DNA of 64,000 nucleotides. Origin: Sinotaia quadrata. Taxonomy: Eukaryota > Mollusca > Gastropoda > Architaenioglossa > Viviparidae. Shown here in pieces: positions 1-12,939 of this stretch. Location: positions 620,001 through 684,000 of the forward strand of contig JALGAQ010000009.1 of NCBI GenBank assembly GCA_028829895.1, given 5' to 3'. Numbering within the stretch: position 1 is the stretch's first letter; the number at the start of each line of letters is the position of its first letter. A program made the position numbers and the translations under genes. The notes under the pieces were generated by a model. The model ran no database searches. It worked only from the letters and a program-made list of their open reading frames with translations, and had not been told where the DNA came from.

Positions 1-2030
1 GACAACGAAGCTTGTGGAGTGAAAAATATCCCTTCGTGCATGGGGATTATTGTTCTCGAAGACACGCTGCCTCACATTACTTGCGCGATGGTCCCAACAT
101 ACGTTGGAACTACTCTGTAGATGTTGACGATCAAAGATAAACAGGCCATGCTTCACTGCCGTACTTGAGTGCGGTCCCGCACAGAGGCGTTACGTACATC
201 CTTTGAGCGATGGGCTGATGTCACGTCTGTGCCAAAGATGATTAAAATAATCAATCGCTGATCTCCTCTTACTTGTGCTGGCCGAGGCGTGTTTTTCGAT
301 TAATCTTCCCGCGCTGCTCATCTAAAACTATAGACTATTTCTAATCAGTTATCTGACAGGTTGAGCGCAGGTATGGCACCTGCAAGTCTTCCAATGGCGC
401 TTTGCATGTATGAGATGTGAAGTGTATGCACTGGGTCATGTCCCAGCAAAGCACTCATCATTGTAATATATATCGGCTATGGTATTACCCCGTAGCAAAG
501 CAATCCCACCATACATATCGACTGCAAGAGCAGAATTGAATACCTCATCAACGAGGAGTTTGAAAAGACATGGTGATATTGGGTAACCTTGGAGCACCCC
601 AGATGAAACTGATAACGTTCTCTATAAAGTATATCCATTTCCTAAACAAACAACCCATCAGAGCATATCCTTGAATCGAATCGGATGTTCTGTGAAGGTC
701 GACAAAAACGGCGATCGTTGGTGTCCAGTGGACATGGTGGTACCAGTTGTCGGAGTGGGATAATGTGATCTGCAGAGTCACGACAGAGTCGAAACCCGCC
801 TGTTCCTCACGAGTTTAGCCGTCGCGCACTGGTGACAATCTGCGAAGACGAGTAATTCTGAAACTAAATTTCTTAGAGCTGTTACTATATACAGTACGTG
901 ACCCCTTTTGAAGACAGGAATCACGGTGGATTCTGACAGTGGGGGAATAATATCTTGCGCCCAGCTTTCAGAAAGCTAACGAGTGTTTTCACTGCCAGCT
1001 TTGAATATTTTCACTGGACAGTGTATGGGTCCGGTGTTTTATTGTGTTTTTTTTTATCGCAGACAATGTTTGAATCACTTCCGATTTTGAAGATGTTGAC
1101 ATCCTTATCTTCCTTTGCATTCTCACTGAGATAGGCACCTGACGCAGGAGGATAGTTGAATTTTGATTAAAGAGTCCAGCCCATATGTACAAGCTTCTCT
1201 CAGTCTTAGTTATCCCTGTCCCATCATCTTCTTAAATGGCTCCGTTGACACCTAATCGTTTGCCACCAATCTTTCACATCATTTGGTGGACTTTACTAAC
1301 TTTTGCCGGTTTAAGTCGGCGATTTTCATCTCTTTTCTGTTTTTTGAGACCATGATGTCCCTGTTCTGAGTTTTTCTTCTGACTAATTTTCCCCTTTCGG
1401 TAAATTCGGAAGCGGCTGGAATTCCTCGACTAATTCCCAGAAGTATGAGAGGGTAACAAGAGATCCAAGGGTCGGAATGGGGAGCAATAACTTCGCGTGC
1501 TTGAATGGCCACTTCAGTAAGCGATTGGGTCCCAACGTACTTTAACGTCACTGCTTGAGCTGTTAAATCTAGCAACCCTTTTTATAAATGTTTCGGCAAC
1601 ACTTGGTCTACCCAATTGAGCTACGTCAGAACGATGATGCTGCCAGTGACAACGGCCTTCAAATAACCGAAGAGCAGTTCTGGCTCATTCGATACTTGTA
1701 TTCCGGGCAGGTACCATTATGCCTTGTCATTTTATGTTCCAAAACTTGACACTTTATAAGTTGGTGCTCGGCATACAGTTGGAGTAGATGCTCACGGTTA
1801 TCTGTTCTATTGGAATCAAGACCATGATGCTGTCCAAAATTGTCTTCTGGAGCGTTTAGGCAAGCTTCGCGAGCATTCATGTCTCCAGCCAGTTCAATTA
1901 TATCACTCTTATGTATTAGGGTGTTAAGTTGATAGAATTCATCTTCAACTGATTCAGGCTTGTAGGCACTGGGTGCGTACTCTAACCCTACAAGACTGAT
2001 GTAATTAGCCATTGAGAAGAACAACATTTA
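1..2030 (-). mobile_element. LINE-A, decayed non-LTR retrotransposon (endonuclease to RT C-terminus)
   Basis: Read on the minus strand the stretch follows the order of a non-LTR element. At about 2027-1660 there is an AP-endonuclease-like piece with LAGDMNARE. At 1575-1279 there is the linker with the PHSDPWIS block also seen in the copies at 46090 and 14740. At 790-370 lies reverse transcriptase, where AVFVDLHRTSDSI stands for the usual VVFLDL.GAFDS block and YYNDE stands where the catalytic YADD box belongs. The RT C-terminal block (DVTSA, FDRQHL, WDHRAS) runs to the window edge. Frames are broken many times and the catalytic aspartates are altered, so the copy is dead. The family name LINE-A is mine; the domain style is RTE/CR1-like but I cannot place the clade. 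Confidence 0.75.
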
Positions 2031-2677
2031 CTGATCTATGTAATAATGCATGTTTTTAACCAACCGTTCAGTATGTGTGCGTATCCCTTCGGGGCCAGAA
2101 GAATCTTCAAGGTGTCCTGACATTCCAATCTGTTTAAACTGAAATGCCAATAACTCAGAACGTACACTTCATGCAGGAAAAAAGCGTCGTGCAGGCAGTT
2201 GCACGCTACATTCTTTCAACGCTGTCACGCTCGTCATGATTGGATAATTGATTGTTCCGTTGCGTCTTGAGATGGATAGGAGTGTGCGACGTTTGAAATA
2301 CTACTTTACTGCACATTTGAAAAAAGCATACCTACGTCTTGTGACCTTCTAAGTAGTTTTTGAAGTGACTTATAATTTTCCTTTCCTTGCGCGTATTGCG
2401 ACTTCCGTTCGCACATGACTTTACGAATTTGTCCGTCCGAATTTGATTTATCCTTATACAGGAGCTAGTAAGTGTCAAAATAGGTCTGCCATTTGAAAAT
2501 GTTAGTATAATGAGCGTTTTCATAGCTGCTTGTCACGAACACTTATTATTATAGAATCACGTGGATTTTTGTCGATATTTGCATCCACGCTATGCCTAAT
2601 CACTTTTATCCCGTTTCTGCTGATTAGTTGACCAGAGATTTGCCTACTCGCGCAATCTTTCACTTTTTCGTTTACAG
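2031..2677. other. Intronic or unassigned sequence
   Basis: No coding or repeat signature is recognised. The last part is the intron upstream of the first visible PI4KB exon and ends in a pyrimidine-rich tract and TTTACAG acceptor at 2671-2677. Confidence 0.4.
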
Positions 2678-2904
2678 TTCGCTCAGGAACAATGTGCGGC
2701 GTTCCATGTCAGGTGCGGAGAGTGGTCTTCACAGAAACTTGGTGGATTTGGGCTATCCGAAACCCATATATTCTGGTGACAATTACGTTCGAAGTGGTGT
2801 GGAGGTGGCTACTCCCTCCGGTGGTCGTGGTTCATTGGATTTGAAACCTTCAGCATGGTCGCAGACAACTTTAGGACACAAGCGAGCTATTTCAGACTTG
2901 ACCA
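2678..2904 (+). CDS. PI4KB: PI4KB homologue, exon (first visible)
   Basis: First visible exon of a type III phosphatidylinositol 4-kinase beta, the Golgi enzyme that phosphorylates phosphatidylinositol at position 4. It is bounded by acceptor TTTACAG and donor A/GTGAGT, entering in phase 2 and leaving in phase 1. It encodes residues 1-75 of the fragment: a serine- and glycine-rich, probably disordered stretch ending in GHKRAISDLTS, which resembles the HQRSKSDATAS phosphoserine segment between the helical and kinase domains of animal PI4KB. The identity rests on the phase-compatible chain to the later, well-conserved exons; this exon alone would not be recognisable. Exons for the N-terminal helical (lipid kinase unique) domain must lie left of the window. 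Confidence 0.75.
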
Positions 2905-3422
2905 GTGAGTTTTATTCAATCGCTTTGAATCATGAATTGCAGTCTCTCTTGTAATCTACAGTTGCGGGCAGTCAAAAAGCAATTTACCAAACCTTCCGTG
3001 GAGTCGGTTTTCGCATTCAATTTTATCTAATCTATTTGCATTAAACGATTAGGAGGTTATGCATGCTATTTGAATATTGTTACCCACACATCTACAACTT
3101 TTTATAATCGAGTCTCTTTCACTCAGACGCCGTGATGACTATTTCATAAGTATCGGTTATGGTAATGCTCCCCTACTAGACTCTCGCTTAAGGAAACTCG
3201 ATTGATGATTTGAGTCATACCCATCTAATTCCATTCGCACGCTTATTGGTATGCCTCTGATGGTTTCAAGAGACCTCTGAATTTTCAAGTCTGTGTGTTT
3301 ATTTTAGAAATACTAAGATGCTCCACCTCCCAAAATCTTCTCTAGGCTTTGCCTATAACAAATCATAAAATTCGTCAATTTGATGACCGTCTTAGTTCCA
3401 AACAAAACTGTGGGATGTTCAC

Positions 3423-3515
3423 GGATATACTACTATCCGGTTGCCCAAATCGGACTAATTGTCGGAGTGGGATTCACACGCACTGTGTTCTTCACTATAA
3501 TTACTTGGCCACCCG
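3423..3515 (-). repeat. SINE-A fragment
   Basis: The run from ACTATCCGGTTGCCCAAAT through GGAGTGGGATTCACACG matches the body and B-box region of the tRNA-derived SINE-A in reverse orientation. Both ends are degraded. Confidence 0.6.
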
Positions 3516-4659
3516 GCCTGCTCGGAATCGTTTGAAGAAAAACCACGAGATGCGTTCGGTTACGGTAGCTTGACACAGTATCTCAATCACACCCTCCTGT
3601 TGACGCTCTATAATACTGCCAACACCATCTCTCCTAGTGTTGTCCAAGACAGTCACTTCGTGCACAGGCCACATTGATGTTGACTCTTACATAGGAGCTA
3701 ATTCCAATGATGTAAGTTTTAATAACTGACCGACATTGAGGTGCGAGTACATGCAAAAGCGCGAATAGAATTTTTATCATCATCAATTGAATACTGTTTG
3801 TACCAATCAACAGTGCCTATAACCACAAACATTCACGTTCATTCTCAAAAATAGTGATAATCACATGTCAGGATTTATTTTGAAAACGTTGATTTATTTG
3901 CTCGTAAAAGAAATTCCTTCAGTCGATCGTGAATCACTTAGAGTCTTCCTTGTTGTAGCGGCGCCTTTTACATACGTAATGTGGCGATGAAGAAATATTA
4001 TCGATCAATTCCTGCCATTGGTCTTTTTATTGATCGAGTGCCGATAAATCTGTAATCGGAGAGGCAATTAAGTCACCTGATCGGAATGACCGTCCAAACT
4101 GATGGAATTTGTGCCATCGAAAATGTACTTGTTTATTGCCATAAACCTCCCGAACTTGGAGATGGGCTAATAAGAACCGATCGGATTTTCTTACTGCTTA
4201 GTCTTCTCATTACATCACACCACTGGACATTGCGATTTGGAGGAATAGCACGGGCTAATGTTAACAAGAGTGTGAGGGAAAACCATAAAACAAGGGAACA
4301 ACACGTCTAAATGGGACAAAGATGACGCTTATGGGTCTTATATATGTTTTGCCTGGGTTGGGTTGCTGGTTTCTCACTGTTCATTCAAAGATGATCATTC
4401 ACAATTTTCCTTTCCTATTGTATTGTTTGTTTGTCAAGATTCATGGTGTCATTGACTGTGGACACCGCTTTTCCTATGTAATCAAAATTTTTGTGCAAAA
4501 AACAACTTGCATGAACTCAGATGAGGAATCAAATGATATAACAAAGGCTCATTGGTCAAACACGCAAGAAGATGGTCCCTCAATATCTATCCGCCTTCTT
4601 AATTGAGCTTTATAAAGACCTGTTTTGATCAGTGTCCATAGATAGCCGATTTGTGAGTT

Positions 4660-4661
<2 letters not shown>

Positions 4662-4715
<54 letters not shown>
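4662..4715. repeat. (TA)n microsatellite
   Basis: Uninterrupted TA dinucleotide run of about 54 bp. Confidence 0.97.
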
Positions 4716-4718
<3 letters not shown>

Positions 4719-5317
4719 CATAAGTGTAAATAAAGCAATGTGCCAAGAACACCTAGAAATATAACGAATTATGTATTCATAATTATATATTCATTATGTG
4801 TTCATACAACAAATTATGTATTTATACAAAGGAGGGATGAGGGAATTACAACAATAATACTATTGACTTCGCTTTTGAACCATCTTCGCTAAAGGTTTTA
4901 ACCTGTCGCACCCAGAATCTCTAAGACCACAGTCTAGAAACCGAGATGATCCTAGAGAACCCAGACTAGCTGTTAAACTGTCAAGAGCATTGAAATAGAA
5001 AGCTGAGCAAGCTGCACCGGGCAACATGAAAGAAGACAATGGGAAGATCCACTATAGAAATCGACTTGAGGTAAGCACACACAAACGGAACATCGGACGC
5101 AATTGATTTTGCTCAGTTTAAAATGCCATTTGTTTGCTCGTAGTCGAGAAACGTAGTCAGTCAGTTGATCGACATTTGTAATGAGCAACCCGCCTCCCTT
5201 GCGTGTTAGATCTCTTGATCAAGTGCCCAGGCTGAGGTCCACACGATAACCTCTTTCTTCGGTTTGGGCAGTCGGACACTATCCCACTCTCAACAGGTCT
5301 TAAAACAGCATATGTGC

Positions 5318-5404
5318 TAGAATAATCGATAAGCAGTCCTCCGTTCCGCTTTCATGCCCGTGCCTTGCTTTGCTTGGCACCGAAAAGGTTTTTTTCAAGT
5401 GCCT
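5318..5404 (+). repeat. Unnamed repeat module, copy 1
   Basis: Shares with 32658-32736 the order GATAAGCAGTC, CCGTTCCGCT, TTGCTTGGCACC and a T-rich end leading to CAAGTG or CAGGTG. It resembles the tail of a LINE, with TTGGCACC in place of TTGGCGCC, followed here by a short TATATATG stretch. The source element is unknown. Confidence 0.5.
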
Positions 5405-6364
5405 TTATGTATATATGATGAATATATTTGCTTTGTTTGCAGTCAGGTTCGACGCCGATCTACGGATGTTAAAAGTGCACTGGGAGCTGTGCATCAGCAC
5501 TTACTCCAGTAAACACACTGTTTCATGATTTGCCCGATTGTTCAAAATGGAGCTCAACAATCTGAACCATATAAGTAGCGGGCGACTGAAGCTCGAATGT
5601 TTGTATCTTTCATTGATTGTTCCAAAATAACTTCAGATGTTCGTTTACTACTGTGCTACAATGGAACACTTCAATCGAAGCAGTTTGAAGATCCAGAAGA
5701 TTGTGATGCACTTCCTCTGATGGACTCTGAGAACCTTCACTGATCCATTCGGAAGTAAGGGGTGGTTTGTGTAGGTTCCGACTTAATACGCATGCGTGTC
5801 TTTGCTTATCGGTACACGATCGACTTGCTATTTTACCAACTCAACGGAAGTTTGATTTTAGTTGTGACATTTCTATTCCAGAACTGCGTCACTTATAGCG
5901 TGGGAGCCGGTTTATCAGCATCATGTGATCACAAGTTTACGTAAATTCATTTAGTTTGGAACGGTGCCATTAGATTCCAATTTTTAATGAATACACTACT
6001 TATTTTACAGCAACCGGGAGTGGTTTACTGCTAGACTGGTTACCAAGTTGATGTAATAATTATTTACATGGATACACCTACACATTGTTGTGCATGTGCC
6101 CCTCCTTAGCTTTTTCGACGCCGTGTTTTCGTATGTGTTATTGTGTATGTTTTGCATTCCTGTTATTGCACGGCCATCCACGTGCTACCACCATTCTACT
6201 GGTTCACTATTCGCACATATTTCAAAATCTGAAGTTATGTTGGCGCAACTTTGTTAACACGTCTCGCGTTGATAATATGAGTCAGGCTTGGAAAGCTTGT
6301 CATTTTATTGCACATTTTTAATGTAATTTATTCTAGGTATTCAAGGTACATGCTGTTCATGGAA

Positions 6365-6745
6365 TTGTCGGAGCTATATTGGTGAAGCCGGTTGATCCCT
6401 AAATGGGAGATAGTCGGAACAAAAGTAATGTAGGTAAATCCTGGAGAGATGGTAAACCCTAATTCTTAACCAACTGAGAAACAGTGCTTTACCACATCAA
6501 CCAATTGAGAGGTTTGTTTGGCATCTCGGAGAATCATTGACAATCCGGATGAACCAATATTCTTTGTCAGCGACTTTCAACAAACGCGAAGATTATTTAA
6601 TGCCACCAGAAGGCTAGATTAGTTACCGGCCCCATTCGTTAGTGAACTCTCCTCGCTGTCTTGTGAGTTAGTTCAACCAATCTCCTGTCTCGCTCGATAG
6701 GGCAGTATTTCCACTGAGGCTGAATAAAAGCTCAGCACTTGCTTG
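6365..6745 (+). repeat. Decayed LINE-A 5' region
   Basis: Weak but ordered similarity to the 5' repeat seen clearly at 17600-18140: a GGAGAGATGG..AACCC block, CATCTCGGAGAATCA, TTAGTGAACTC, GAGTTAGTTCAACCAA, CTCCTGTCTCG and GATAGGGCAGTAT. No endonuclease part follows. Confidence 0.5.
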
Positions 6746-8439
6746 ATACTGATGCTGCAACCGTCATTGGAATCCACTCCTTAACCCCCACTAAAAGTGA
6801 ATCAACGGATAAACATCAGAGGGTAGTATATTCGTTTTCCTGGACTTTGATTTATAATTATTCGTTACTGTCTTTTCTTATCTTACCACCAAAGGTCTAA
6901 CCATGTCACTTTTGAAAAGAATAGTTCAATTATTCCCTTGTTTATAGTACATGGTTCCCCTTTGTTAATCATCCATACCCCGTATGCTGAAAATGATCTG
7001 CTAAATGAATTGACTATCGATCTGGTACTGCAAGACCTTTGTCAGGTAAAAGTGTACAGAACTTTGTGTCACAATCATCATATTTCAAGCTGGAAGCCGG
7101 ATTAGAGTCTTCACTGTTCGGTTGTCCTATCTCCTGCCTTGATTTTTTCTTTCTCTCCTGTCCTGTTGTTGTTCGTTGTGCCCCGTCTTTATCCTGTAGG
7201 TCTCTGCTCTATTCTATGCATTTGATTTCGGCGACCTTGCGGCTGTTATTTTTGTGATTGTGGAATTGTAGAACAATCGACGCCATCGGTTTTCAGTTAG
7301 CGTCACTCTAGCTCACGTGACCCCATGGAAATGAATGATGCAGTTCACATAAGTCAATCATCTAACCCCGTTTATCAATCCTTATGAAAATATCTCAGAC
7401 CCATAGTACCACGAGACCAACAATGTGACACGCATTGTTCCTCCAAGGCCGGCTTAGTGTTGCCTTATTGAGCAAGCATAGTATGTTTTTAAATGAATGG
7501 CGCCTATTCTATTGAGGCCAACCGCCTAGTAATTTTCATGCTGGAGTACTGAACCCTGTTGTTGCTCGCTATGTGTAGTCTTTATTCAATTCGTAGTTAA
7601 CATCGAGCTGCTTATTCCGCGAAAATCGAGGGGCGTCCATTCTCTATAATCTCTATCTTGGTCTCTTATTTGTTTATAGGCAATGCGATGAAGAATGGAT
7701 AGCTAGTTTGCTCACGTTCTTCGTAGTCAAGTTTCATGAAGGAATCTGCCCTTCCCCACATATTCTCGATGTGTTTAATACGGTTACAAAGAAAAGCCAC
7801 CGCGAAACGCATTTAGTCTCCTCGTCGTGTAGCCCTTTATGAAAAGTCGCAAATACCTACTGACGGTTTCGCGCCACTCACTTAAACAAATTGTCGACTC
7901 ATTTTCACCATCTTGTTAGGCTAAAACGAAAGAAAATTATCATAATCCGGGCAGACTACGTGTTAGGACAATTGCAGTGAAGCGGAAGACCAAATCTACG
8001 ATACATGGACATTTGCAAATGGGATATCAAATCCGCAGGCATCGACCTAGCAAAGTTGGAAAAAAGTGCAGCGGATTGACAGAGCCTGGTGGCACCTTAA
8101 AAAGGCAGTGGCTAAAAAAGTCGTCTCATACTACCATGAGGCCGCAGGATAAAAGTGCAGCCAGATAGAGCTCGTGTTTTTTAAATGAAATATCTGTTGC
8201 CTATAGTAAATGTGGAAAATCTGCCTGTCCACTATATGCCTCTACCCTCATAGACGACTGTGCAATAAATAAAATAGAGGTAACGGTAAAAATAGTGGGA
8301 ATGGATTCTTACACGAAATGAAATACTTAATTTTTGCAAAAACAATTATTAAACAGCAAAAATAAAGAGTGAACAAATCAAGAACTGGATTTATAAACTA
8401 AGAAAAATATAGAGAAAATAAAACATAAATAAAAAAGTA

Positions 8440-8950
8440 CGTTGGGCGCACGACCAGTTATCTATCATAGAGGATCAGGGAGCATCATCCGGCCTGCATT
8501 GGAACTGGTGTAACCAAATCCGTCACCAGTGCCATACAGCAACATATACTTCAAACTGACCATCAAGTATCCATGAAAGAAATGTTTCGTGTGATCTACA
8601 AAATCTCGAATCGGCAACCGAAAGGTGTACGGACTAAAATCTTATCAATTGCTGAAGCCATTGCCGTTCGCCATCGATTGCCAATATTATGCACTCAGAA
8701 AAGACTAACCACAAGCGCTTCAACTACCGTGGAGCAGTGAGTTACATCGAACACCTGCAACCAGTCGATTAGTGACGTAAGATTTATCACGGGACTTGAT
8801 AAGTGAACCATCCGTTATGAACTTGTTGAACTATCGATCTTAATTTGCTTGTACAAAACATATATAAACTCTGTAGTGTATTTGGGCTGATGTAAAAACT
8901 ACGGAATGCGATTGCACCTCTAAGTGTTTGTTCTATCTATCTATTTATGG
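8440..8950 (+). mobile_element. Penelope-like element, GIY-YIG region and 3' end
   Basis: Close copy of the 3' part of the element at 22850-23345 in the opposite orientation. Shared blocks include ACGACCAG..ATAGAGGATCAG, GGCCTGCATTGGAACTGG, CAACATATACTTC, ACTAAAATCTTAT and AACTTGTTGAACTATCGATC. Translation matches the second half of a Penelope-type GIY-YIG domain, but the frame is broken. It ends near GGGCTGATG..CTACGGAATGCG, about 8890-8915. RT is absent. Confidence 0.7.
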
Positions 8951-10462
8951 AGTAATCCATCAATGAAAAATTATCCAATGACACACTATAGTCTTTTGAG
9001 ACGGATGGCAGCTAATACAATGCAGTCTGAAATTCACACACCGGTTAATTCAGAAAACCGTGCGAGACGAAAAGTTGTTTATTCGAAAATACATGATAGT
9101 CAGACAAGCGTCCGCAGTCGAGTCAGTAGAATGAATAAGTGAACTAGTCATCAAAGTTAAAAAGTGAATACTATTTAAAGGTCGGTTATCAAAATAATAG
9201 GGGCACGAAAGTGCACATCAAAATGTTACACTATACATGAACGCCATTCAGGTCAGATAATGATGACAGTTCCAACAAAAGCCCGTCCTTTATTTTTGTG
9301 TTTATGAGTTTCTTTAGACTTGAGCACATTTTGTGTTACTTTTCACTTAATTGCCTTCGTATTTTCAGCTTACACTATCTCTCTGCATCACCACGAATCG
9401 TGCCCTTTGACTGCGTTTCGGCAGAAAGGTGCCCGACATTCTCCATTAATATATGATTATGGTTTTTGATCCCATAGACCTCAATCTTTAACTAATTGTA
9501 TACATTTATTTTTCCAATTTTGTGAAATCACATCCTTACCCTCGAATCCACTGGATCATGTTTGCTTTGACTGAGTGTACTTAGAAACTTAGGAGCGTAA
9601 TTATTTAAATGACGGGACTTCATGGAAGATTTTTGCACATACAAGTCCAATTTGTGAAACATCCACACAACCGCTTTACATTGAGATTGGCCTATTCAAT
9701 GAGTAGAGGAGCCATCTCACACAAAACCCAAATGGCACTGGGGATTTATTCACACAAAATTCCTCTGTGACTTATGAGTACATCATCAAATCGAACTTAT
9801 CATGGCACAGAAGTAAGTCGGAACAAAGTGAAATAAAAGCATGCCCTATTCATCTGTGGACACAAGGGCCGAGTTTATTCTTTGCGTATGATTTATTTAC
9901 TGGTCAAACAGTGTGATGGTTGGCTTCGAATAGTGACATAACTGCTGAACTCGGACGCACTGTTCAAACCTGACTTTGAATCTGTTGCCAAGATCAGCTA
10001 AAAAGATACAGACTTTTGAAGCCTGAGAAAATTCCTCAGTATTTTTTAGAGGGATTACAAATCGCATGATTAGTTCCAGCGATATATACGCCATCACGAA
10101 CCGATTCTTGTCACCATTAGGAGGCGAAAACTACAGTGTTTCGGTCATACAACTAGATACGATACCCAATCAAAAACTATCCAGTGTCAATGGGGAAAGG
10201 TCGAAGACGAAGAGGACAAAGAAGAGGCTGGACGAAGAACATAAAGTACTGGACACATCCCATAACAATGAATCAGTGCTCCAATCAATGCTACGATGTC
10301 GTACATTGACATGGTTGAGAAGACCTAGCTAGCGGGGCTATTCAGATGGTTAAAAACAGGACAGATACTGCGTCCTCTCTGAAGGAGAGCCTGGCTTCTG
10401 AATACTACTCACAGATGGTCTGATAGTTTGTGTTTGAATGACTAATAACTCACCCACGAGTT

Positions 10463-10620
10463 GGGGCTGAGCAGCCCCGTAACTTGGCTCTCATCCAAAT
10501 CTGCGACTAGTCCTTGGTAAGCAACACTCATGAGATCTATTAAGATCAAAACTATGTTCTGTAGCTCGATTTTCAGTTAGCAGTGGGTCAAAAATGACGA
10601 GAAACATAATTATCTTAAAG
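10463..10620 (+). repeat. SINE-B copy
   Basis: tRNA-like head (GGCTGAGCAGCCC..TTGGCTCTCATCC, then a worn B box CAAATCTGCGAC), followed by a body with ATGAGATCTATTAAGATC, GTTCTGTAGCTCGATTT, GGTCAAAAATGA and ACATAATTATCT. The same order is found reversed at 35010-35268. Confidence 0.65.
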
Positions 10621-11425
10621 ATACATTGGGAGTAGTGTTTTTTTATCACAAAATACATTTCATTAACATTTCATTTCAAGGGAAGGGACGGCCCATGGTC
10701 AAATACCTCTTGTAAAACACTCAACAATCGCACAAATGGAGAATTGCAAATGGTCATGTTTTACTTAGGAGTAAGAAACCGGCAACTCATCACAGGGGCT
10801 TTGAGAAGCGAACCACATAAGGCTCCTATAGTTTGGGCCGTTGTACTTCCGCTGGCGACAGAGAAAGTTGCCTACCACTCACAAGACATTGGAAGTAGTA
10901 TGCTTTGATACATTGATGTGTTTTATTTACTGCAGACTGCCGACGGTACAGAAGCTTACTTCCTCCAATTCTATTTTGTCCCTACGATCTCTCAAGCCAA
11001 GGGATTAGAAGAGAAGAACGACGGGCACCAGCATTCTTGATCTATTTGTTTCGTTTTTGAACACAACGAGCAAACCGAATGGGGGATATTAATCTCAGTA
11101 TCCACAAAACACTGTTCAGTCAATTTTCTTTGGCAGTTTTCTTGGCTGTCCTCATTTTAGTGTTTGTCAATCTGTGCGTTCTCGACTTGAACTACCCACG
11201 TGGCAATACTGATGTATCCTGTGATGAAAAACTTTTCTCGATCTAATTACTGCTGTCTAATAGAGGGGAAACCAGCACTGCATTTACTCCATTTCATGTG
11301 TTCTCACTAAACGGATGTTCGAAATTCCAGGTTGGTAAGCAACGTGCTGTTAAGTAGATCGCACCTAACTTACGTTGATAAATTTAATCCATGATTACCT
11401 TATTGATTTTTACACGCATTTGTAG

Positions 11426-11709
11426 GTCTCACTTCTGGACAATCAATTCAACCGTCGCGTTTTCATCAAACAGAAGTACAACAACCCGCCGCCACATTAC
11501 ATTCGATCGAAAATGGCTGGTGTTCGGAGGATTCTGCGGTTGGGTTTTCTCGAGGAACTGATCGTTCGCAGGTGTCTGCTCCTTTCAAGGAAACACCAGA
11601 GACTGACAGTCAGCTCGTCGAGCCACCAAATTTCAAATCCGAAGTTAAACAGGGCGACCATTGTCCGAATTCTCGAAGAGTTGTTGGCTCCATGACAAAT
11701 GTGTACAAG
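11426..11709 (+). CDS. PI4KB: PI4KB homologue, exon
   Basis: Second visible exon, residues 76-170 of the fragment. It opens after a TTTGTAG acceptor; the two leading bases complete the codon started by the exon at 2678-2904, so the phases agree. The product is polar and low-complexity (TSGQSIQPSRF, SAPFKETPETDSQ, RRVVGSMTNVYK), as expected of the disordered linker of animal PI4KB. The drawn end needs a GC-AG intron (AAG/GCAAGT). A GT donor 4 bp further (GCAA/GTAATG), paired with an acceptor 4 bp further at 13880, would keep the same length and change one residue, so the exact junction is open. Other frames here are also open, so the frame choice rests on phase. Confidence 0.65.
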
Positions 11710-12289
11710 GCAAGTAATGCTGTTTACATCCCTATTTCTCATCGCCCTCAGTGAGAAGGGAAGAACCGACAGGAAGGAGAACGAACGAGTTGATAATTCT
11801 CACCGCTTCTTTTCCATAGTTAAAAAACTTTTCAATACTTTTGCGGAGAATCGGGTTGTAAATCAGCAACTACACGTCATAATACGCTCCGATTTCGGTT
11901 TAGACTCATCGACTGGATTTTATCATTCTTTCGTTTTCAGGAGGGAATCCAGGATGGACTAACACGAGACAAGTTGTTTATCTAGTTCTTCATTCCTTGA
12001 TGTCAAGTCACAAATGCCTCACACAGATATGTCCAACTGGCCCGTTTTAACGAGTGATTAGTAGATTTGTTGATAACGTTTCAAACTCTTCACAACTGAT
12101 GATATGACAAAGTTATCCAGTGTGTTGTCCTGCTTTATCGCTTCATTGAATGAAAGAATGACAGTGTTTGAAGACAGGGAACCGTTTAATATCTTTAGCA
12201 TATTTCATGCCATTCTATTTGCTACTGTCAGTCTCGAAGGACTATAGTCTTGGTCACCCGAGATATTTTTTTGTTAAACTTAGTCTTTA

Positions 12290-12930
12290 GTCTGTGCTTC
12301 TGATTCTTAACTGGGTCCATATTCTCACTATTTCTTTCTCGTTTACTTCTATATTATTCACTACACCATCGTCTATGCTACACAGACAGATTTTCCCACA
12401 ATTAATGCAGGCAATAGTGCTTGATTTCGAAAACGCGGGCTTTGTCCGGCTGTTCTCTTTATTCGTGGCTTCATGTGGTCTTGTTCGGCATTTACAGCTG
12501 CTGCCTTCATGAGACTCATACAGCTCTTTCGGTTCGCTTCATGTTCTTCCCAGTTCCTTAGGTCGATGCCTCCAGTTTTTAATATCCGGCTTTAGCGTAG
12601 TTTTGGTCTTCAGATTGAATTCAAGCCATTGCTTGGTTCTCCAAATACCACAGCCTTTCGAACACGATCTTCATCCATTCGTTTCACATAGCCGAGCCAA
12701 CGCAGACGTCTGTGAGCCAGGAGAGCCAACATACTTTGTAATCCGGCTCGTTGTAACACGGCGTCGTTAGAGATGCGATCTTGCTGAATTATGCCTAGTA
12801 TTCTTCTTAGATTTCGTAAATGGAATATGTTGAGCCTGTGTTGTGAATAGTGCGTCTAGGTTTCGCTGCCGTTGAGGAGGGTCTCAACACGTAAAATCTC
12901 TAGACTTGCATCTCAGTGTTTACAGTCAAC
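12290..12930 (-). mobile_element. LINE-B 3' half (RT C-terminus and 3' UTR)
   Basis: On the minus strand it parallels 61310-60840: the TTTCGCTGCC..GTTGAGGAGGGTC region (gene-family block LLYGSETW), the 'rk.lr.fhlr' segment, GCTCGTTGTAACACGGCGTC (RAGL block), and the later CGTTTCACATAGCC and TTCCCAGTTCC blocks. It is frame-broken. It is the 3' end of a non-LTR element with an RTE-like RT. Confidence 0.75.
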
Positions 12931-12939
12931 AGAACTACA

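Larger units (their letters stand above)
2905..11425 (+). other. PI4KB intron (8.5 kb) with repeats
   Basis: Phase 1 intron between two PI4KB exons. It holds a SINE-A scrap (3423-3515), a (TA)n array, an unnamed repeat module (5318-5404), a worn LINE-A 5' repeat (6365-6745), a Penelope-like 3' end (8440-8950) and a SINE-B copy (10463-10620). I see no host coding sequence in it. Confidence 0.6.

Noticed and set aside
4662..4715. CRISPR-like or regulatory array in the TA runs
   Set aside because: Simple dinucleotide microsatellites without spacers.
8885..8920. Hammerhead-ribozyme-like core (CTGATG) at Penelope-like 3' ends (also 22890-22915 reverse and 55460-55485)
   Set aside because: CTGATGA or a variant is present, but no convincing stem II and no GAAA follows (GGAATG or CGAATG instead), so the conserved core is incomplete.
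11497..11742. Minus-strand 81-codon ORF over the PI4KB exon
   Set aside because: Antisense shadow of the exon; phase continuity supports only the plus-strand frame.
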